DNA of 64,000 bases from Arthrobacter sp. SDTb3-6 (GCF_013376095.1 NZ_JAAMFN010000020.1:1-64000), one strand, 5' to 3'; positions 37,176 through 47,731 are shown, numbered from the stretch's first letter. Program-made: numbers and translations. The notes: a model not told the origin generated them from the letters alone.

Positions 37176-38813
37176 ATGACCTCCCTGGCATTCGCCGCGA
37201 CAGGCGCCGCACAGGCCGCCGGAACCATCCACCTGGAATCACTCGTCGCCGACAAGGTCGCCTCCAAGATCTTCGCCAAGGACGCCACGCTGTGGGGGCC
37301 GGACGCCGAATCCGAGTCCGCCAAACGGCTGGGCTGGGTGGAGACCCCCGAGGTCTCGGCACCGCTCGTCGCCGAGATCAACGCCCTCCGCGACGCCTTC
37401 GCGGCCGAGGGCATCAGCCACATCGTGCTCTGCGGCATGGGCGGCTCCTCGCTGGCCCCGGAAGTCATCACGGCCACCGCCGGCGTTGAGCTCACCGTGC
37501 TGGACAGCACCGAGCCGGGCCAGGTGCGTGCCGCCGTGCAGGACCGCCTCGCACAGACCGCCATCGTGGTCTCCTCCAAGTCCGGCTCCACCCTGGAGAC
37601 GGACTCCCAGCGGCGCATCTTCGAGCAGGAGTTCACCGCCGCGGGCATCGACGCCAGGCAGCGCATCGTCATCGTCACCGACCCCGGCTCCCCGCTGGAC
37701 AAGTCGGCCCGCGAGGCCGGCTACCGCAAGGTCTTCAACGCGGACCCCAACGTGGGCGGGCGCTATTCCGGCCTGACCGCGTTCGGGCTCGTTCCCTCCG
37801 GCCTGGCCGGCGTGGACGTGCAGGCGCTGCTTGACTCCGCTGAGGAGGCCGCCGAGATCCTGCGCGATGACGACGCCGACAACATCGGACTGCGCCTCGG
37901 CGCAGCCCTGGGCGGCACCACCCCGCTGCGCAACAAGGTGGTCATCGTCGACGAAGGCTCCGGAATCGTGGGCTTCGCCGACTGGGCCGAACAGCTCATT
38001 GCCGAATCCACCGGCAAGCTGGGCACCGGGCTGCTGCCCGTCGTGGCCGATCCGGCCTCGCCCGAGGTCACCGAAGGCCTCGCCGATGTCCTGGTGGTCC
38101 GGCTGGTGGCCGGGGATGCCGACGTCGAACTTCGGAACAATGAAGTGTCCATCGCCGGTGACCTCGGCGCGCAGATGATGGTGTGGGAATTCGCCACGGC
38201 CGTGGCCGGGCGCCTGCTGGGCATCAACCCCTTCGACCAGCCGGACGTGGAGGCCGCCAAGGCCGCTGCCCGCGGGCTGCTCGACGCCACGCCGCAGCCC
38301 ACGCCGGCCCTGTTCACCGACGGTGCCATTGAGGTCCGCACGGCCAACGCCGACGCCGGCTGGCTGGCCGGTGCCTCGACCGTGGCCGGGGCGTTGTCCG
38401 CCCTGGCCGGGGCACTGCCGGCCGACGGCTACCTCAGCGTCCAGGCCTACCTGGACCGGCCCGCCAACGCGCCGCTGGCCGGAATCCGCGACGAACTGGC
38501 GGCCGCGACCGCCCGCCCCGTCACGTTCGGCTGGGGCCCGCGCTTCCTGCACTCCACCGGACAGTTCCACAAGGGCGGCCCGGCCATCGGCGTCTTCCTG
38601 CAGGTGACCGGAGCTGCTGCACAGGACCTGGCCATTCCGGACCGCCCGTTCACCTTTGGCCAGCTGATCGCAGCCCAGGCCGCCGGCGACGCCGGGGTCC
38701 TGGCCGACCACGGCCGCCCCGTGCTGCGCCTGCACCTGACGGACGTCGCCACCGGTGTTGAACAACTGAAAACTGCTGTGGCAGCCCTTGCCGGCCGCCG
38801 CACCGACGCATAA
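37176..38813 (+). CDS. pgi: glucose-6-phosphate isomerase
   Basis: Interconverts glucose-6-phosphate and fructose-6-phosphate, 545 residues with two SIS-type sugar-isomerase subdomains. Visible motifs are LCGMGGSSLAPEV, VVSSKSGSTLETDSQRR, GGRYSGLTAFGLVPSGLAG and GPRFLHSTGQFHKGG near the C-terminus. It is the short, divergent form common in actinobacterial pentose phosphate operons. Embedding with zwf and tal suggests service to cycling of hexose phosphates. It starts 2 nt after tal. Confidence 0.93.
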   Translation: MTSLAFAATGAAQAAGTIHLESLVADKVASKIFAKDATLWGPDAESESAKRLGWVETPEVSAPLVAEINALRDAFAAEGISHIVLCGMGGSSLAPEVITATAGVELTVLDSTEPGQVRAAVQDRLAQTAIVVSSKSGSTLETDSQRRIFEQEFTAAGIDARQRIVIVTDPGSPLDKSAREAGYRKVFNADPNVGGRYSGLTAFGLVPSGLAGVDVQALLDSAEEAAEILRDDDADNIGLRLGAALGGTTPLRNKVVIVDEGSGIVGFADWAEQLIAESTGKLGTGLLPVVADPASPEVTEGLADVLVVRLVAGDADVELRNNEVSIAGDLGAQMMVWEFATAVAGRLLGINPFDQPDVEAAKAAARGLLDATPQPTPALFTDGAIEVRTANADAGWLAGASTVAGALSALAGALPADGYLSVQAYLDRPANAPLAGIRDELAAATARPVTFGWGPRFLHSTGQFHKGGPAIGVFLQVTGAAAQDLAIPDRPFTFGQLIAAQAAGDAGVLADHGRPVLRLHLTDVATGVEQLKTAVAALAGRRTDA

Positions 38814-38829
38814 GGCCGAGCCACCCCAC

Positions 38830-40374
38830 ATGCCCATGAACACTGCAACACAACAAGCAAACCCGCTTCGGGACGGTCGCGACCGGCGGCTGTCCCGGGT
38901 GGCGGGTCCGTCGTCGCTGGTGCTCTTTGGAGTGACCGGTGACCTGTCCCGGAAGAAGTTGATGCCGGCCGTGTACGACCTGGCGAACCGGGGGCTGTTG
39001 CCGCCGAGTTTCGCGTTGGTGGGTTTTGCCCGGCGTGACTGGGACCGTGCGGATTTTGCCGCGGAGGTCAAGGCCTCCGTACAGGCGCATTGCCGCACCC
39101 CCTTTGACGAGGCTGTCTGGAACCAGCTGGCCGAGGGCATCCGTTTCGTCCGCGGCACTTTTGACGACGACGAGGCCTTTGAGCGCCTGAAGGCGACGCT
39201 GGCGGGGTTGGATGAGCAGCGGGGCACGCAGGGCAACCATGCGTTCTACCTTTCGATCCCGCCGAAGGCCTTTGAGCTGGTGTGCCGGCAGTTGTCGGTG
39301 CATGGGCTGGCGCAGGGCGGGGAGGAGAATTGGCGCCGGGTGGTCATTGAGAAGCCGTTCGGGCACAACCTGGCTTCGGCGAGGGCGTTGAATGACATTG
39401 TGGAGTCGGTGTTCCCGGCGGATTCGGTGTTCCGGATTGACCATTACCTGGGCAAGGAGACGGTGCAGAACATCCTGGCGCTGCGTTTCGCGAACCAGTT
39501 TTTTGAGCCGTTGTGGAATGCGAATTATGTGGACCATGTGCAGATCACCATGGCGGAGGACATTGGCACGGGCGGCCGTGCCGGTTATTACGACGGCGTG
39601 GGCGCGGCCCGGGACGTGATCCAGAACCACTTGTTGCAGCTGTTGGCGTTGACGGCGATGGAGGAGCCGATTTCCTTCAATGCCGAGGACCTGCGGGCGG
39701 AGAAGGAGAAGGTGTTGGCGGCCGTGAAGCTGCCGGCGGACTTGACGGGGCATTCGGCCCGCGGGCAGTTCGCGGGCGGGTGGCAGGGCGGGGAGCAGGT
39801 GCTGGGGTACCTGGAGGAGGAGGGGATCCCCTCGGACTCCACGACGGAGACGTTTGCTGCGATCCGCCTGGACATCAACACCCGGCGCTGGTCCGGGGTG
39901 CCGTTTTACCTGCGGGCGGGCAAGCGCCTGGGCCGGCGGGTGACGGAGATCGCGGTGGTGTTCAAGCGGGCCCCGAACCTGTTGTTCACCGACCATGCCG
40001 AGGATGACTTTGGGCAGAACGCGGTGGTGATCCGGGTCCAGCCGGATGAGGGGGTGACGATCCGTTTTGGTTCCAAGGTGCCCGGGACGCAGATGGAGGT
40101 CCGGGATGTGACCATGGACTTTGGCTATGGGCATGCGTTTACCGAGTCGAGCCCCGAGGCGTATGAGCGGTTGATCCTGGACGTGCTCCTGGGTGAGCCG
40201 CCGCTGTTTCCGCGGCACCAGGAGGTGGAGCTGTCCTGGAAGATCCTGGATCCCTTTGAGGATTTCTGGGCGGCGGAAAACATCCAGCCGGAGGCGTACG
40301 CGCCCGGGAGCTGGGGGCCGACCTCGGCCGATGAATTGTTAAAGCGAGACGGAAGGACGTGGCGGCGACCGTGA
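38830..40374 (+). CDS. zwf: glucose-6-phosphate 1-dehydrogenase
   Basis: First step of the oxidative pentose phosphate pathway, producing NADPH; 514 residues. The cofactor loop is GVTGDLSRKKLMPAVYDL. The active-site motif is RIDHYLGKETVQN, with EKPFGHNL before it and YYDGVGAARDVIQNH after. The ATG at 38830 follows pgi by 16 nt. Codon use differs from its neighbours: between 39481 and 39660 five of seven leucines are TTG, while pgi uses mainly CTG and CTC. The gene end overlaps opcA by 16 nt. Confidence 0.96.
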   Translation: MPMNTATQQANPLRDGRDRRLSRVAGPSSLVLFGVTGDLSRKKLMPAVYDLANRGLLPPSFALVGFARRDWDRADFAAEVKASVQAHCRTPFDEAVWNQLAEGIRFVRGTFDDDEAFERLKATLAGLDEQRGTQGNHAFYLSIPPKAFELVCRQLSVHGLAQGGEENWRRVVIEKPFGHNLASARALNDIVESVFPADSVFRIDHYLGKETVQNILALRFANQFFEPLWNANYVDHVQITMAEDIGTGGRAGYYDGVGAARDVIQNHLLQLLALTAMEEPISFNAEDLRAEKEKVLAAVKLPADLTGHSARGQFAGGWQGGEQVLGYLEEEGIPSDSTTETFAAIRLDINTRRWSGVPFYLRAGKRLGRRVTEIAVVFKRAPNLLFTDHAEDDFGQNAVVIRVQPDEGVTIRFGSKVPGTQMEVRDVTMDFGYGHAFTESSPEAYERLILDVLLGEPPLFPRHQEVELSWKILDPFEDFWAAENIQPEAYAPGSWGPTSADELLKRDGRTWRRP

Positions 40375-41312
40375 TCGTTGACCTACCCAACACCACCACC
40401 TCTAAGATCACCAAGCGGATTGTCACGATGCGTGAACAGGGCGGCGTGGTCACCCTGGGCCGTGTGCTGACCTTGGTGGTCATCACCCAAAACGGGCAGG
40501 AGGAGGAGGCCATTGCGGCCGCGAACCTGGCCAGCAGGGAACACCCGTGCCGCATCATCGTCCTGGCGGCCGGTTCGGCCGGGGAGCCGACCCGCCTGGA
40601 CGGGGAAATCCGGGTGGGCGGCGATGCCGGCGCGTCGGAGGTGATCGTGCTGCGCGGCTTCGGCGAGCTCGCCCCGGAAAGCGAGTCCGTGGTCTCGGCC
40701 CTGCTGCTGCCCGACGCGCCCATCGTGGCCTGGTGGCCGAACAACGCGCCCGAGTCCGCGAGCCTGAGCCCGATCGGGCGCATCGCCCACCGCCGCATCA
40801 CCGACTCCGCCGGCCAGGCGGACCCGCGCGCGGCGTTGGAGCACATTGGTGCCACCTATGCCGCCGGGGACACCGACCTGGCCTGGACCCGGCTGACGAA
40901 CTGGCGGATCCAGCTGGCCGCGGTCCTGGACCAGCTGGACACGGCCGGGCCCATCACCGGGCTGCAGGTCGAGGGCGCCAGCGACTCCCCCAGCACGCTG
41001 CTGCTGGCCGCCTGGCTGCACCAGGCACTGGACGTGCCGATCACGGTCACGGAGGACCCCCGCGGCACCGGGATCCGGCGCGTCGTGCTCGAACGCGATG
41101 GCGGGAACGTCGAACTCCACCGCCCCGGCTCCGTCGAGGCCGTGCTCACCCAGCCCGGCCAGCCCGACCAGCAAATTTCCCTGCCCCGCCGCACCCTCCA
41201 GGACTGCCTCGCCGAAGAATTGCGTAGGCTTGACCCCGACGAGGTCTTCGGCGAAGTGGTCACCGAAGGCATGAGCAAGCTGTTGGCGGAAGAGAAGGTA
41301 GTCACTGCATGA
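40359..41312 (+). CDS. opcA: glucose-6-phosphate dehydrogenase assembly protein OpcA
   Basis: A 317-residue protein required for active G6P dehydrogenase oligomers in cyanobacteria and redox-linked activation in actinobacteria. The family pattern includes VTLGRVLTLVVIT, ASREHPCRIIVL, LLLPDAPIVAWWP, and DLAWTRLTNWRIQLAAVLD. The GTG start lies inside the end of zwf, implying coupled translation of enzyme and assembly factor. Its TGA overlaps the ATG of pgl. Confidence 0.94.
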   Translation: MAATVIVDLPNTTTSKITKRIVTMREQGGVVTLGRVLTLVVITQNGQEEEAIAAANLASREHPCRIIVLAAGSAGEPTRLDGEIRVGGDAGASEVIVLRGFGELAPESESVVSALLLPDAPIVAWWPNNAPESASLSPIGRIAHRRITDSAGQADPRAALEHIGATYAAGDTDLAWTRLTNWRIQLAAVLDQLDTAGPITGLQVEGASDSPSTLLLAAWLHQALDVPITVTEDPRGTGIRRVVLERDGGNVELHRPGSVEAVLTQPGQPDQQISLPRRTLQDCLAEELRRLDPDEVFGEVVTEGMSKLLAEEKVVTA

Positions 41313-42115
41313 GCCGCAATGTACGCATCACCCTGCACCCCTCCTTTGACGTGCTGGCCGCCACCACGGCGGCCCGGCTCATTACGCGGCTCCTGGATGT
41401 CCAGGGCGAACGGGGCGAGGCCACCGTGGTCCTGACCGGCGGCAGCGTAGGCATTGCCACGCTGAAGGCGGTGGCCGCGTCGCCGGCCCGCCTCGCCGTC
41501 GACTGGGCCAAGGTGAACTTCTGGTTTGGCGACGAACGGTTCGTGCCGGCCGGCTCCCCTGACCGCAACGCCAACCAGGCCGCTGAGGCACTGTTGGACC
41601 ACATCGGCACCGACCCCGCCCGGGTGCACATCATGGCCGCCTCCGATGCCGTGGACAGCCTGGATGCGGCCGTGGCCGACTATACGGACCAGCTCACCGC
41701 TGCGGCGAAGCTGCAATGGGAGAACGACGACGACGACCGGTCCGAAAGTGCCCCGGCCGTCCCCCGCTTCGACGTGCTGCTGCTGGGCCTGGGCCCGGAC
41801 GCCCACATTGCCTCCCTGTTTCCCGACATGTCCGGCATCCGCAGCCAGGGCGAGCCCGTGGTGGGCGTGCGCAACTCCCCCAAGCCGCCCCCGACGCGCG
41901 TGTCGCTTGCGCTGGAAGCAATCAACACTGCCCAGGAAATTTGGATTGTGGCCGCCGGCGCGGACAAGGCGGCCGCCGTCGGGCTGGGCCTGGCCGGCGC
42001 CAACCCCGTCCAGGTGCCTGCGTCCGGTGCGCGCGGGGTCAACAAGACCCTGTGGCTCATCGACCAGGAGGCTGCCGCGAAGGTCCCCGAACAGCTTATG
42101 CGCCGCGACAGCTGA
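41309..42115 (+). CDS. pgl: 6-phosphogluconolactonase
   Basis: Hydrolyses 6-phosphogluconolactone after G6P dehydrogenase. A 268-residue member of the DevB/NagB-like family: VVLTGGSVGIATLKAV near the phosphate site, VNFWFGDERFVPAGSPDRNANQA, and LLGLGPDAHIASLFPD. An insertion of acidic residues (ENDDDDRSESAP) precedes the last motif. It is the final gene of the tkt operon, ending 26 nt before a strong bidirectional terminator. Confidence 0.94.
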   Translation: MSRNVRITLHPSFDVLAATTAARLITRLLDVQGERGEATVVLTGGSVGIATLKAVAASPARLAVDWAKVNFWFGDERFVPAGSPDRNANQAAEALLDHIGTDPARVHIMAASDAVDSLDAAVADYTDQLTAAAKLQWENDDDDRSESAPAVPRFDVLLLGLGPDAHIASLFPDMSGIRSQGEPVVGVRNSPKPPPTRVSLALEAINTAQEIWIVAAGADKAAAVGLGLAGANPVQVPASGARGVNKTLWLIDQEAAAKVPEQLMRRDS

Positions 42116-42141
42116 TCACCGCCGGGTCAGCCGGCACGCAA

Positions 42142-42181
42142 AAAGGTCCCGTCCGGAAGAAGACTTACGGACGGGACCTTT
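42142..42181. terminator. bidirectional terminator between pgl and secG
   Basis: A 14-bp perfect stem (AAAGGTCCCGTCCG and complement) with a 12-nt loop. On the + strand the stem ends in TTT; on the - strand the mirrored AAAAA/TTTTT adjoining the stem (42141-42145) gives a short U-tract, so it can serve both convergent operons. Confidence 0.85.
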
Positions 42182-42197
42182 GTGCGTTTGTGGCGCC

Positions 42198-42253
42198 GTT
42201 CCTAGACGACCCAGTTCCTAGACGACCCAGTTCCTATACGACCCAGTTCCTAG
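42198..42253. repeat. 16-bp tandem repeat, 3.5 copies, at secG 3' end
   Basis: Three full copies of GTTCCTAGACGACCCA (42198, 42214, and 42230 with one A-to-T change) are followed by a partial copy GTTCCTAG (42246-42253) that contains the secG stop codon. The period is 16, so each copy puts a TAG in a different reverse-strand frame. It looks like slippage duplication of the secG tail. Confidence 0.9.
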
Positions 42254-42495
42254 GTGGCGTACGACATGACCAGGCCCAGGCCGATGATCACGACGCCCCA
42301 GGTGATGCCCAGCACCACGGTGAAGCGGTTGAGGTTTCGTTCTGCCACGCCGGAGGATCCGAGGTTGGAGCTCATGCCGCCGCCAAACATGTCCGACAGC
42401 CCGCCGCCCCGGCCCTTGTGAAGCAGGATCAGCAGGGTCAGCAGCAGGCTGGTGATGCCCAACAGGATCTGCAGGGCAATTTTCAGTGCTTCCAC
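42250..42495 (-). CDS. secG: preprotein translocase subunit SecG
   Basis: An 81-residue subunit of the SecYEG channel with two transmembrane helices. The N-terminus (EALKIALQILLGITSLLLTLLILLHK) is followed by the conserved GRGGGLSDMFGGG loop and a second helix RFTVVLGITWGVVIIGLGLVM. The GTG at 42495 has AAAGG 6 nt upstream; the longer in-frame extension is non-coding leader. It is the last gene behind gap-pgk-tpiA, the usual actinobacterial place. The stop lies within a tandem repeat. Confidence 0.93.
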   Translation of the reverse strand: MEALKIALQILLGITSLLLTLLILLHKGRGGGLSDMFGGGMSSNLGSSGVAERNLNRFTVVLGITWGVVIIGLGLVMSYAT

Positions 42496-42624
42496 TTGTG
42501 GCCTTTCAGCGCGGTTTGTCTCAGGGGTGGTGCAGGGCACCGTTTCGACCCAGTCTATCCGCCCCGGTCCGGTCTTTGCGAACCGGCGCGGCCGGCGGGA
42601 CACTGGACGGGCCGGAGACGGGGC

Positions 42625-43440
42625 CTAGTTGGTGACGAGGTGGTTTTCGAAGCGCGCAATGTTGGCAAACTCCCCCGCGTCCAGGCTGGCCCCGCCCACC
42701 AGGACCCCGTCGACGTCGCGCTCAGCCATGATGGCCGCCACGTTGGCCGCCTTGACGGAGCCGCCGTAGAGGAGGCGGGTCTTGGCGGCCGTGTCGGCGT
42801 CGAACAGCCCGGCCAGTTCGGCGCGGATGGCTGCGCACAGTTCCTGCGCATCGGCGGGGCCGGCAACCTCACCGGTGCCGATGGCCCAGATCGGTTCGTA
42901 GGCGATGACGAGCTGCGCTGCCTGTTCAGCGGTGAGTCCGGCGACGGCGGCACGCACCTGGGCGAGCGTGTGCTCCACGTGGGTGCCCGCCTGGCGGACT
43001 TCCAGGCCTTCGCCGGCACACAGCACGGGGGTCAGTTCGTGGCGGAACGCGGCCTTGACCTTGGCATTGAGCAGTTCGTCGCTTTCGCCGTGGATCTCGC
43101 GGCGTTCGCTGTGGCCCACCAACACGTATGTGCAGCCGAGCTTGTTCAGGAAGGCGCCGGAGATGTCGCCGGTGTAGGCGCCGGAGTCCTGGTCGGAGAG
43201 GTCCTGGGCGCCGTAGCTGAGCTTGAGCTTGTCGCCCTGCACTAGTGTCTGCACGCCGCGGATGTCGGTGAAGGGGGGAAAGACGGAAACCTCTACCCGG
43301 GAAAAGTCGTGGCGGGCGTCGGACAGCGTCCACGCCAGCTTCTGCAGGAGGGTGATGCCCTGGACATGGTCCATGTTCATCTTCCAGTTGCCGGCAATCA
43401 GCGGTGTGCGGTCAAATTTCCCGTTGGTCGAAGTCGTCAT
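42625..43440 (-). CDS. tpiA: triosephosphate isomerase
   Basis: Interconverts dihydroxyacetone phosphate and glyceraldehyde-3-phosphate, 271 residues in a TIM barrel. Catalytic motifs are GNWKMN (Lys), LVGHSERR (His) and [11 protein letters not shown] (Glu), with the phosphate loop YGGSVKAAN and VGGASLD. The ATG at 43440 is chosen over an upstream in-frame codon at 43467 because homology begins there. A 100-nt gap with two hairpins separates it from pgk. Confidence 0.96.
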   Translation of the reverse strand: MTTSTNGKFDRTPLIAGNWKMNMDHVQGITLLQKLAWTLSDARHDFSRVEVSVFPPFTDIRGVQTLVQGDKLKLSYGAQDLSDQDSGAYTGDISGAFLNKLGCTYVLVGHSERREIHGESDELLNAKVKAAFRHELTPVLCAGEGLEVRQAGTHVEHTLAQVRAAVAGLTAEQAAQLVIAYEPIWAIGTGEVAGPADAQELCAAIRAELAGLFDADTAAKTRLLYGGSVKAANVAAIMAERDVDGVLVGGASLDAGEFANIARFENHLVTN

Positions 43441-43484
43441 CGCTCTCTCGTTCCTTGCAGTGCTCAAAGTGAAAAATCTTCAGG

Positions 43485-43532
43485 GTGCGCCGGCAGGCGC
43501 ACGAAGGTGGCGGCAGCGTTGCTGCCGCCACC
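43485..43532 (-). terminator. two hairpins between pgk and tpiA
   Basis: Stem 1 (43506-43532): GGTGGCGGCAGC, loop GTT, perfect 12-bp partner, starting 8 nt after the pgk stop. Stem 2 (43485-43502): GTGCGCC, loop GGCA, GGCGCAC, followed on the minus strand by CCTGAAGATTTTTC. Together they look like a partial terminator or RNA-stability element inside the gap-pgk-tpiA operon. Confidence 0.55.
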
Positions 43533-43540
43533 CGGTGTGG

Positions 43541-44779
43541 CTAGCGCTCCAGGGCGCCCAGGCCCGGCAGTTCCTTGCCTTCAAGGAACTCCAGGCTGGC
43601 CCCGCCCCCGGTGGAGATGTGGCCAAAGGCGCTGTCGTCGAAGCCCAGCGTGCGCACTGCTGCGGCCGAGTCCCCGCCGCCGACGACCGTGAAGCCGCCG
43701 TTGGCGGTGTTCTTGGCCAGTGCCTCCGCAATGGCGCGCGTGCCGCCGGCAAATGCCGGGAACTCAAAGACGCCCATGGGCCCGTTCCAAAACACCGTCT
43801 TGGCGGGAGCGATGGCCGCAGCGAAGGCGGCCCCGGACTCGGGCCCGATGTCCAGGCCCAGCCCGGTGGCACCGAAGCTGGAGGCCTCGATGGCTTCCGC
43901 CGCGACGGTTTCGTGATCGGCGTCGGCGGCAAAGCCGGAGGCCACCACGATGTCGGTGGGCAGGACAAAGGTTGTCCCGGCCGCCGCCGCGCGCTTGAGG
44001 TACGCCCGGACCACGGGGATCTGGTCCTTCTCCAGCAGCGACGCCCCCACCTGGTGGCCCTGTGCGGCCAGGAACGTGAACAGCATGCCGCCGCCCACCA
44101 GGATGGTGTCGGCCTTGCCGAGCAGGTTGTCGATGACGGCCAGCTTGTCCGAGACCTTGGAGCCGCCCAGCACCACCACGTAGGGTCGGACCGTGTCCGT
44201 GGTGAGCCTGGTCAGCACCTCCAGCTCCGTCCGGACCAGGTCACCCTGGTAGGACGGGAGCAGCTTGGCGATGTCGTATACGCTGGCGTGCTTGCGGTGC
44301 ACGGCGCCGAAGGCATCGTCCACGTACGCGCCGTTGTCCCCCGTGAGGGAGGCGAGCTCGGCGGCAAAGGCTGCACGTTCGGCGTCGTCCTTGGAGGTCT
44401 CACGGGCGTCAAAGCGCACGTTTTCCAGGACCAGCACCGATCCGTCGGCCAACGCGGCGGCACCGGCCCGGGCCGCGGGGCCCGTGGTGTCCGCTGCGAG
44501 GGTGGCGTTCAGTTCCGGCGCGAGCTCCGCCAGGCGGGCCACGGCCGGTGCCAGCGAGTACGTCGCCTCGGGTGTCCCCTTGGGCCGTCCCAGGTGGGCG
44601 CTGACCAGGACGCGGGCACCGGCCTCGGCCAGTGTTTTGATCACGGGCAGCGAGGCCTTGATGCGGCCGTCATCAGTCACCAAAGCGCCGTCGAGCGGCA
44701 CGTTCAAATCACTGCGGATAAGAACGTGCCGCCCGCGGACACCTTCATCGATGAGTTCGCTGAGGGTGTGGAGTGTCAT
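43541..44779 (-). CDS. pgk: phosphoglycerate kinase
   Basis: Transfers phosphate from 1,3-bisphosphoglycerate to ADP, 412 residues. The N-domain substrate site [10 protein letters not shown] and HLGRPKG, the central VLENVRFD, the [11 protein letters not shown] hinge, and the C-domain nucleotide motifs [11 protein letters not shown] and GGGDSAAAV are all present. The ATG at 44779 is 8 nt downstream of the gap stop, so the two are one message. Confidence 0.96.
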   Translation of the reverse strand: MTLHTLSELIDEGVRGRHVLIRSDLNVPLDGALVTDDGRIKASLPVIKTLAEAGARVLVSAHLGRPKGTPEATYSLAPAVARLAELAPELNATLAADTTGPAARAGAAALADGSVLVLENVRFDARETSKDDAERAAFAAELASLTGDNGAYVDDAFGAVHRKHASVYDIAKLLPSYQGDLVRTELEVLTRLTTDTVRPYVVVLGGSKVSDKLAVIDNLLGKADTILVGGGMLFTFLAAQGHQVGASLLEKDQIPVVRAYLKRAAAAGTTFVLPTDIVVASGFAADADHETVAAEAIEASSFGATGLGLDIGPESGAAFAAAIAPAKTVFWNGPMGVFEFPAFAGGTRAIAEALAKNTANGGFTVVGGGDSAAAVRTLGFDDSAFGHISTGGGASLEFLEGKELPGLGALER

Positions 44780-44787
44780 GCGATTCC

Positions 44788-45849
<1,062 letters not shown>

Positions 45850-45922
45850 TCAACCGGTGGTTCCCGCACGACGTTGGGCAGAGATTGACGCTGGCGCGCC
45901 TGCGATGCGCGCGCCGTGATCC

Positions 45923-45928
45923 ATATTA
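45923..45928 (-). promoter_or_regulatory. candidate -10 element of gap operon
   Basis: TAATAT on the minus strand, in an A/T-rich patch within otherwise GC-rich DNA. TTGGCG lies about 19 nt upstream as a possible -35. This would give a gap leader of roughly 120 nt. Confidence 0.4.
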
Positions 45929-45976
45929 CGTTCCTAGGGCCCCGCCCCGCCAATGTGACGGCGGCGGGCACCCATG

Positions 45977-46007
45977 GACCGGCCGCCAGGCGGCCGGCAG
46001 GCCGGTC
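45977..46007 (-). terminator. sodA terminator hairpin
   Basis: GACCGGCC and GGCCGGTC form an 8-bp outer stem just 3 nt past the sodA stop, with an alternative inner pairing CCGGCCGCC/GGCGGCCGG. It is very GC-rich and has no U-tract. Confidence 0.5.
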
Positions 46008-46010
46008 TGC

Positions 46011-46634
46011 TTACGGCAGGATCAGCCCGGTGGCGTTCTTGCGGGCGGCGTCAAAGCGCTTGGCGACGTCGGCCCAGTTGACAATGTTCCAGAACGCCTT
46101 GACGTAGTCGGCCTTGACGTTGACGTAGTCCAGGTAGAAGGCGTGCTCCCACATGTCCAGCATCAGCAGCGGGGTGGTGGCCACGGGGACGTTGCCCTGC
46201 TGGTCGAACAGCTGCTCGATCACGATGTTGCCGCCCAGGCCCTCGAAGGAGAGCAGCGCCCAGCCGGAGCCCTGGATGCCCAGGGCTGCTGCGGTGAAGT
46301 GGGCGCGGAAGGCGTCAAAGGAGCCGAAGGCGTCGTCGATGGCTGCCGCAAGCTCACCTTCGGGCTTGTCGCCGCCCTCGGGCGAGAGGTTGTTCCAGAA
46401 AATGGAGTGGTTGGTGTGGCCGCCCAGGTTGAAGGCCAGGTCCTTGGAGTACTTGGCCACGTTGGCGAAGTTGTTGGTGGAGCGGGCTTCGGCAAGCTGC
46501 TCAAGCGCCGTGTTGGCGCCGGCGACGTATGCTGCGTGGTGCTTGCTGTGGTGCAGCTCCATGATGCGGGCCGAAATGTTCGGCTCCAGGGCAGCGTAGT
46601 CATAGCTGAGTTCTGGAAGTGTGTACTTGGTCAC
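46011..46634 (-). CDS. sodA: superoxide dismutase (Fe/Mn family)
   Basis: Dismutates superoxide; 207 residues. Metal ligands are visible in [12 protein letters not shown] (His), [10 protein letters not shown] (His), and [13 protein letters not shown] (Asp and His). [13 protein letters not shown] follows the usual pattern. The motifs suit manganese but do not exclude iron. It is cytosolic (no signal peptide). It stands alone between whiA and gap, with an inverted-repeat element in its promoter region and a hairpin behind it. Confidence 0.95.
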   Translation of the reverse strand: MTKYTLPELSYDYAALEPNISARIMELHHSKHHAAYVAGANTALEQLAEARSTNNFANVAKYSKDLAFNLGGHTNHSIFWNNLSPEGGDKPEGELAAAIDDAFGSFDAFRAHFTAAALGIQGSGWALLSFEGLGGNIVIEQLFDQQGNVPVATTPLLMLDMWEHAFYLDYVNVKADYVKAFWNIVNWADVAKRFDAARKNATGLILP

Positions 46635-46696
46635 GGTTCCTCCGATTGGATTCTACGGGTGGGTTGGCACCGGGTTTTCCAACCCCGTGCAAACTG

Positions 46697-46721
46697 CATA
46701 ACCACTGTGGTGCCGGTTATG
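46697..46721. promoter_or_regulatory. 25-bp inverted repeat upstream of sodA
   Basis: CATAACC and GGTTATG are separated by 11 nt and frame the inner palindrome ACCACTGTGGT (46701-46711). It lies 62 nt before the sodA start and 26 nt after the whiA stop, so it could be an operator of sodA or part of the whiA 3' end. Confidence 0.4.
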
Positions 46722-46747
46722 TTTCTACTCTTCCATACTAGGCACGT

Positions 46748-47728
46748 TTAGGATTCCAACATGTCGAACGTGACATTTGACTCCGTGCCGGGGATGCCTG
46801 TTTCCAGCGCCTTTTTGTCCGCCATGGCCAGCAGACGGCGGATGCGCCCGGCGATGGCGTCCTTCGTCAGTGGCGGGTCGGCCAGGCGGCCCAGCTCATC
46901 CAGGCTGGCCTGCTTGTGGGCCACACGCAGTTCGCCGGCGTACTTGAGGTGGTCGGGGACGTCGTCGCCGAGGATTTCCAGGGCCCGGTCCACACGGGCG
47001 CCGGCGGCCACGGCAGCCTGGGCCGAGCGCCGCAGGTTGGCGTCGTCAAAGTTCGCCAGCCGGTTGGCGGTGGCCCGGACCTCCTTGCGCATGCGCCGTT
47101 CCTCCCAGACCAGCAGGGTTTCGTGGGCACCCATGCGGACCAGCAGTGCGGCGATGGTGTCGCCGTCGCGGATCACCACCCTGTCGATCCCGCGCACTTC
47201 ACGGGCCTTGGCGGCAATGTCGATGCGGCGGGCCGCGCCCACCAGGGCCAGGGCGGCCTCGGGGCCGGGGCAGGTGACCTCCAGTGCGGAGGAGCGGCCG
47301 GGCTCGGTCAGTGAGCCATGGGCCAGGAACGCGCCGCGCCACACCGCTTCGGCGTCGGCCGCGGAGCCGTTGACGACGACGGACGGGAGCCCGCGCACCG
47401 GCCGTCCCCGGCCGTCGAGCAGGCCCGTCTGGCGCGCCAGGGCCTCCCCGTCGCGGACCACCCGGACCACGTAGCGGCTGCCGCGGCGCAGCCCGCCGCC
47501 GGAGACCACAATGATTTCGCTTTGGTGGCCGTAGATTTCCGCGATGGCCGCCCGCAGGCGGCGGGCCGTGGCGGCGGAGTCCACCTCCGCCTCGATCACA
47601 ATCCGCCCGGAAATGATGTGCAGTCCCCCGGCGAAGCGCAGCAGCGCCGAAACTTCCGCCTTGCGCACAGAGGACTTCTTGATGTCCAGCCTGGACAGTT
47701 CCTCTTTGACCGCCGCTGTCAGCGCCAT
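46748..47728 (-). CDS. whiA: WhiA, DNA-binding regulator
   Basis: A 326-residue protein with a degenerate LAGLIDADG homing-endonuclease fold followed by a C-terminal helix-turn-helix. In Streptomyces it drives sporulation septation; in other actinobacteria and firmicutes it affects division. Conserved parts are [52 protein letters not shown] and the final [33 protein letters not shown]. It is 3 nt downstream of yvcK. Confidence 0.96.
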   Translation of the reverse strand: MALTAAVKEELSRLDIKKSSVRKAEVSALLRFAGGLHIISGRIVIEAEVDSAATARRLRAAIAEIYGHQSEIIVVSGGGLRRGSRYVVRVVRDGEALARQTGLLDGRGRPVRGLPSVVVNGSAADAEAVWRGAFLAHGSLTEPGRSSALEVTCPGPEAALALVGAARRIDIAAKAREVRGIDRVVIRDGDTIAALLVRMGAHETLLVWEERRMRKEVRATANRLANFDDANLRRSAQAAVAAGARVDRALEILGDDVPDHLKYAGELRVAHKQASLDELGRLADPPLTKDAIAGRIRRLLAMADKKALETGIPGTESNVTFDMLES

Positions 47729-47731
47729 GGT

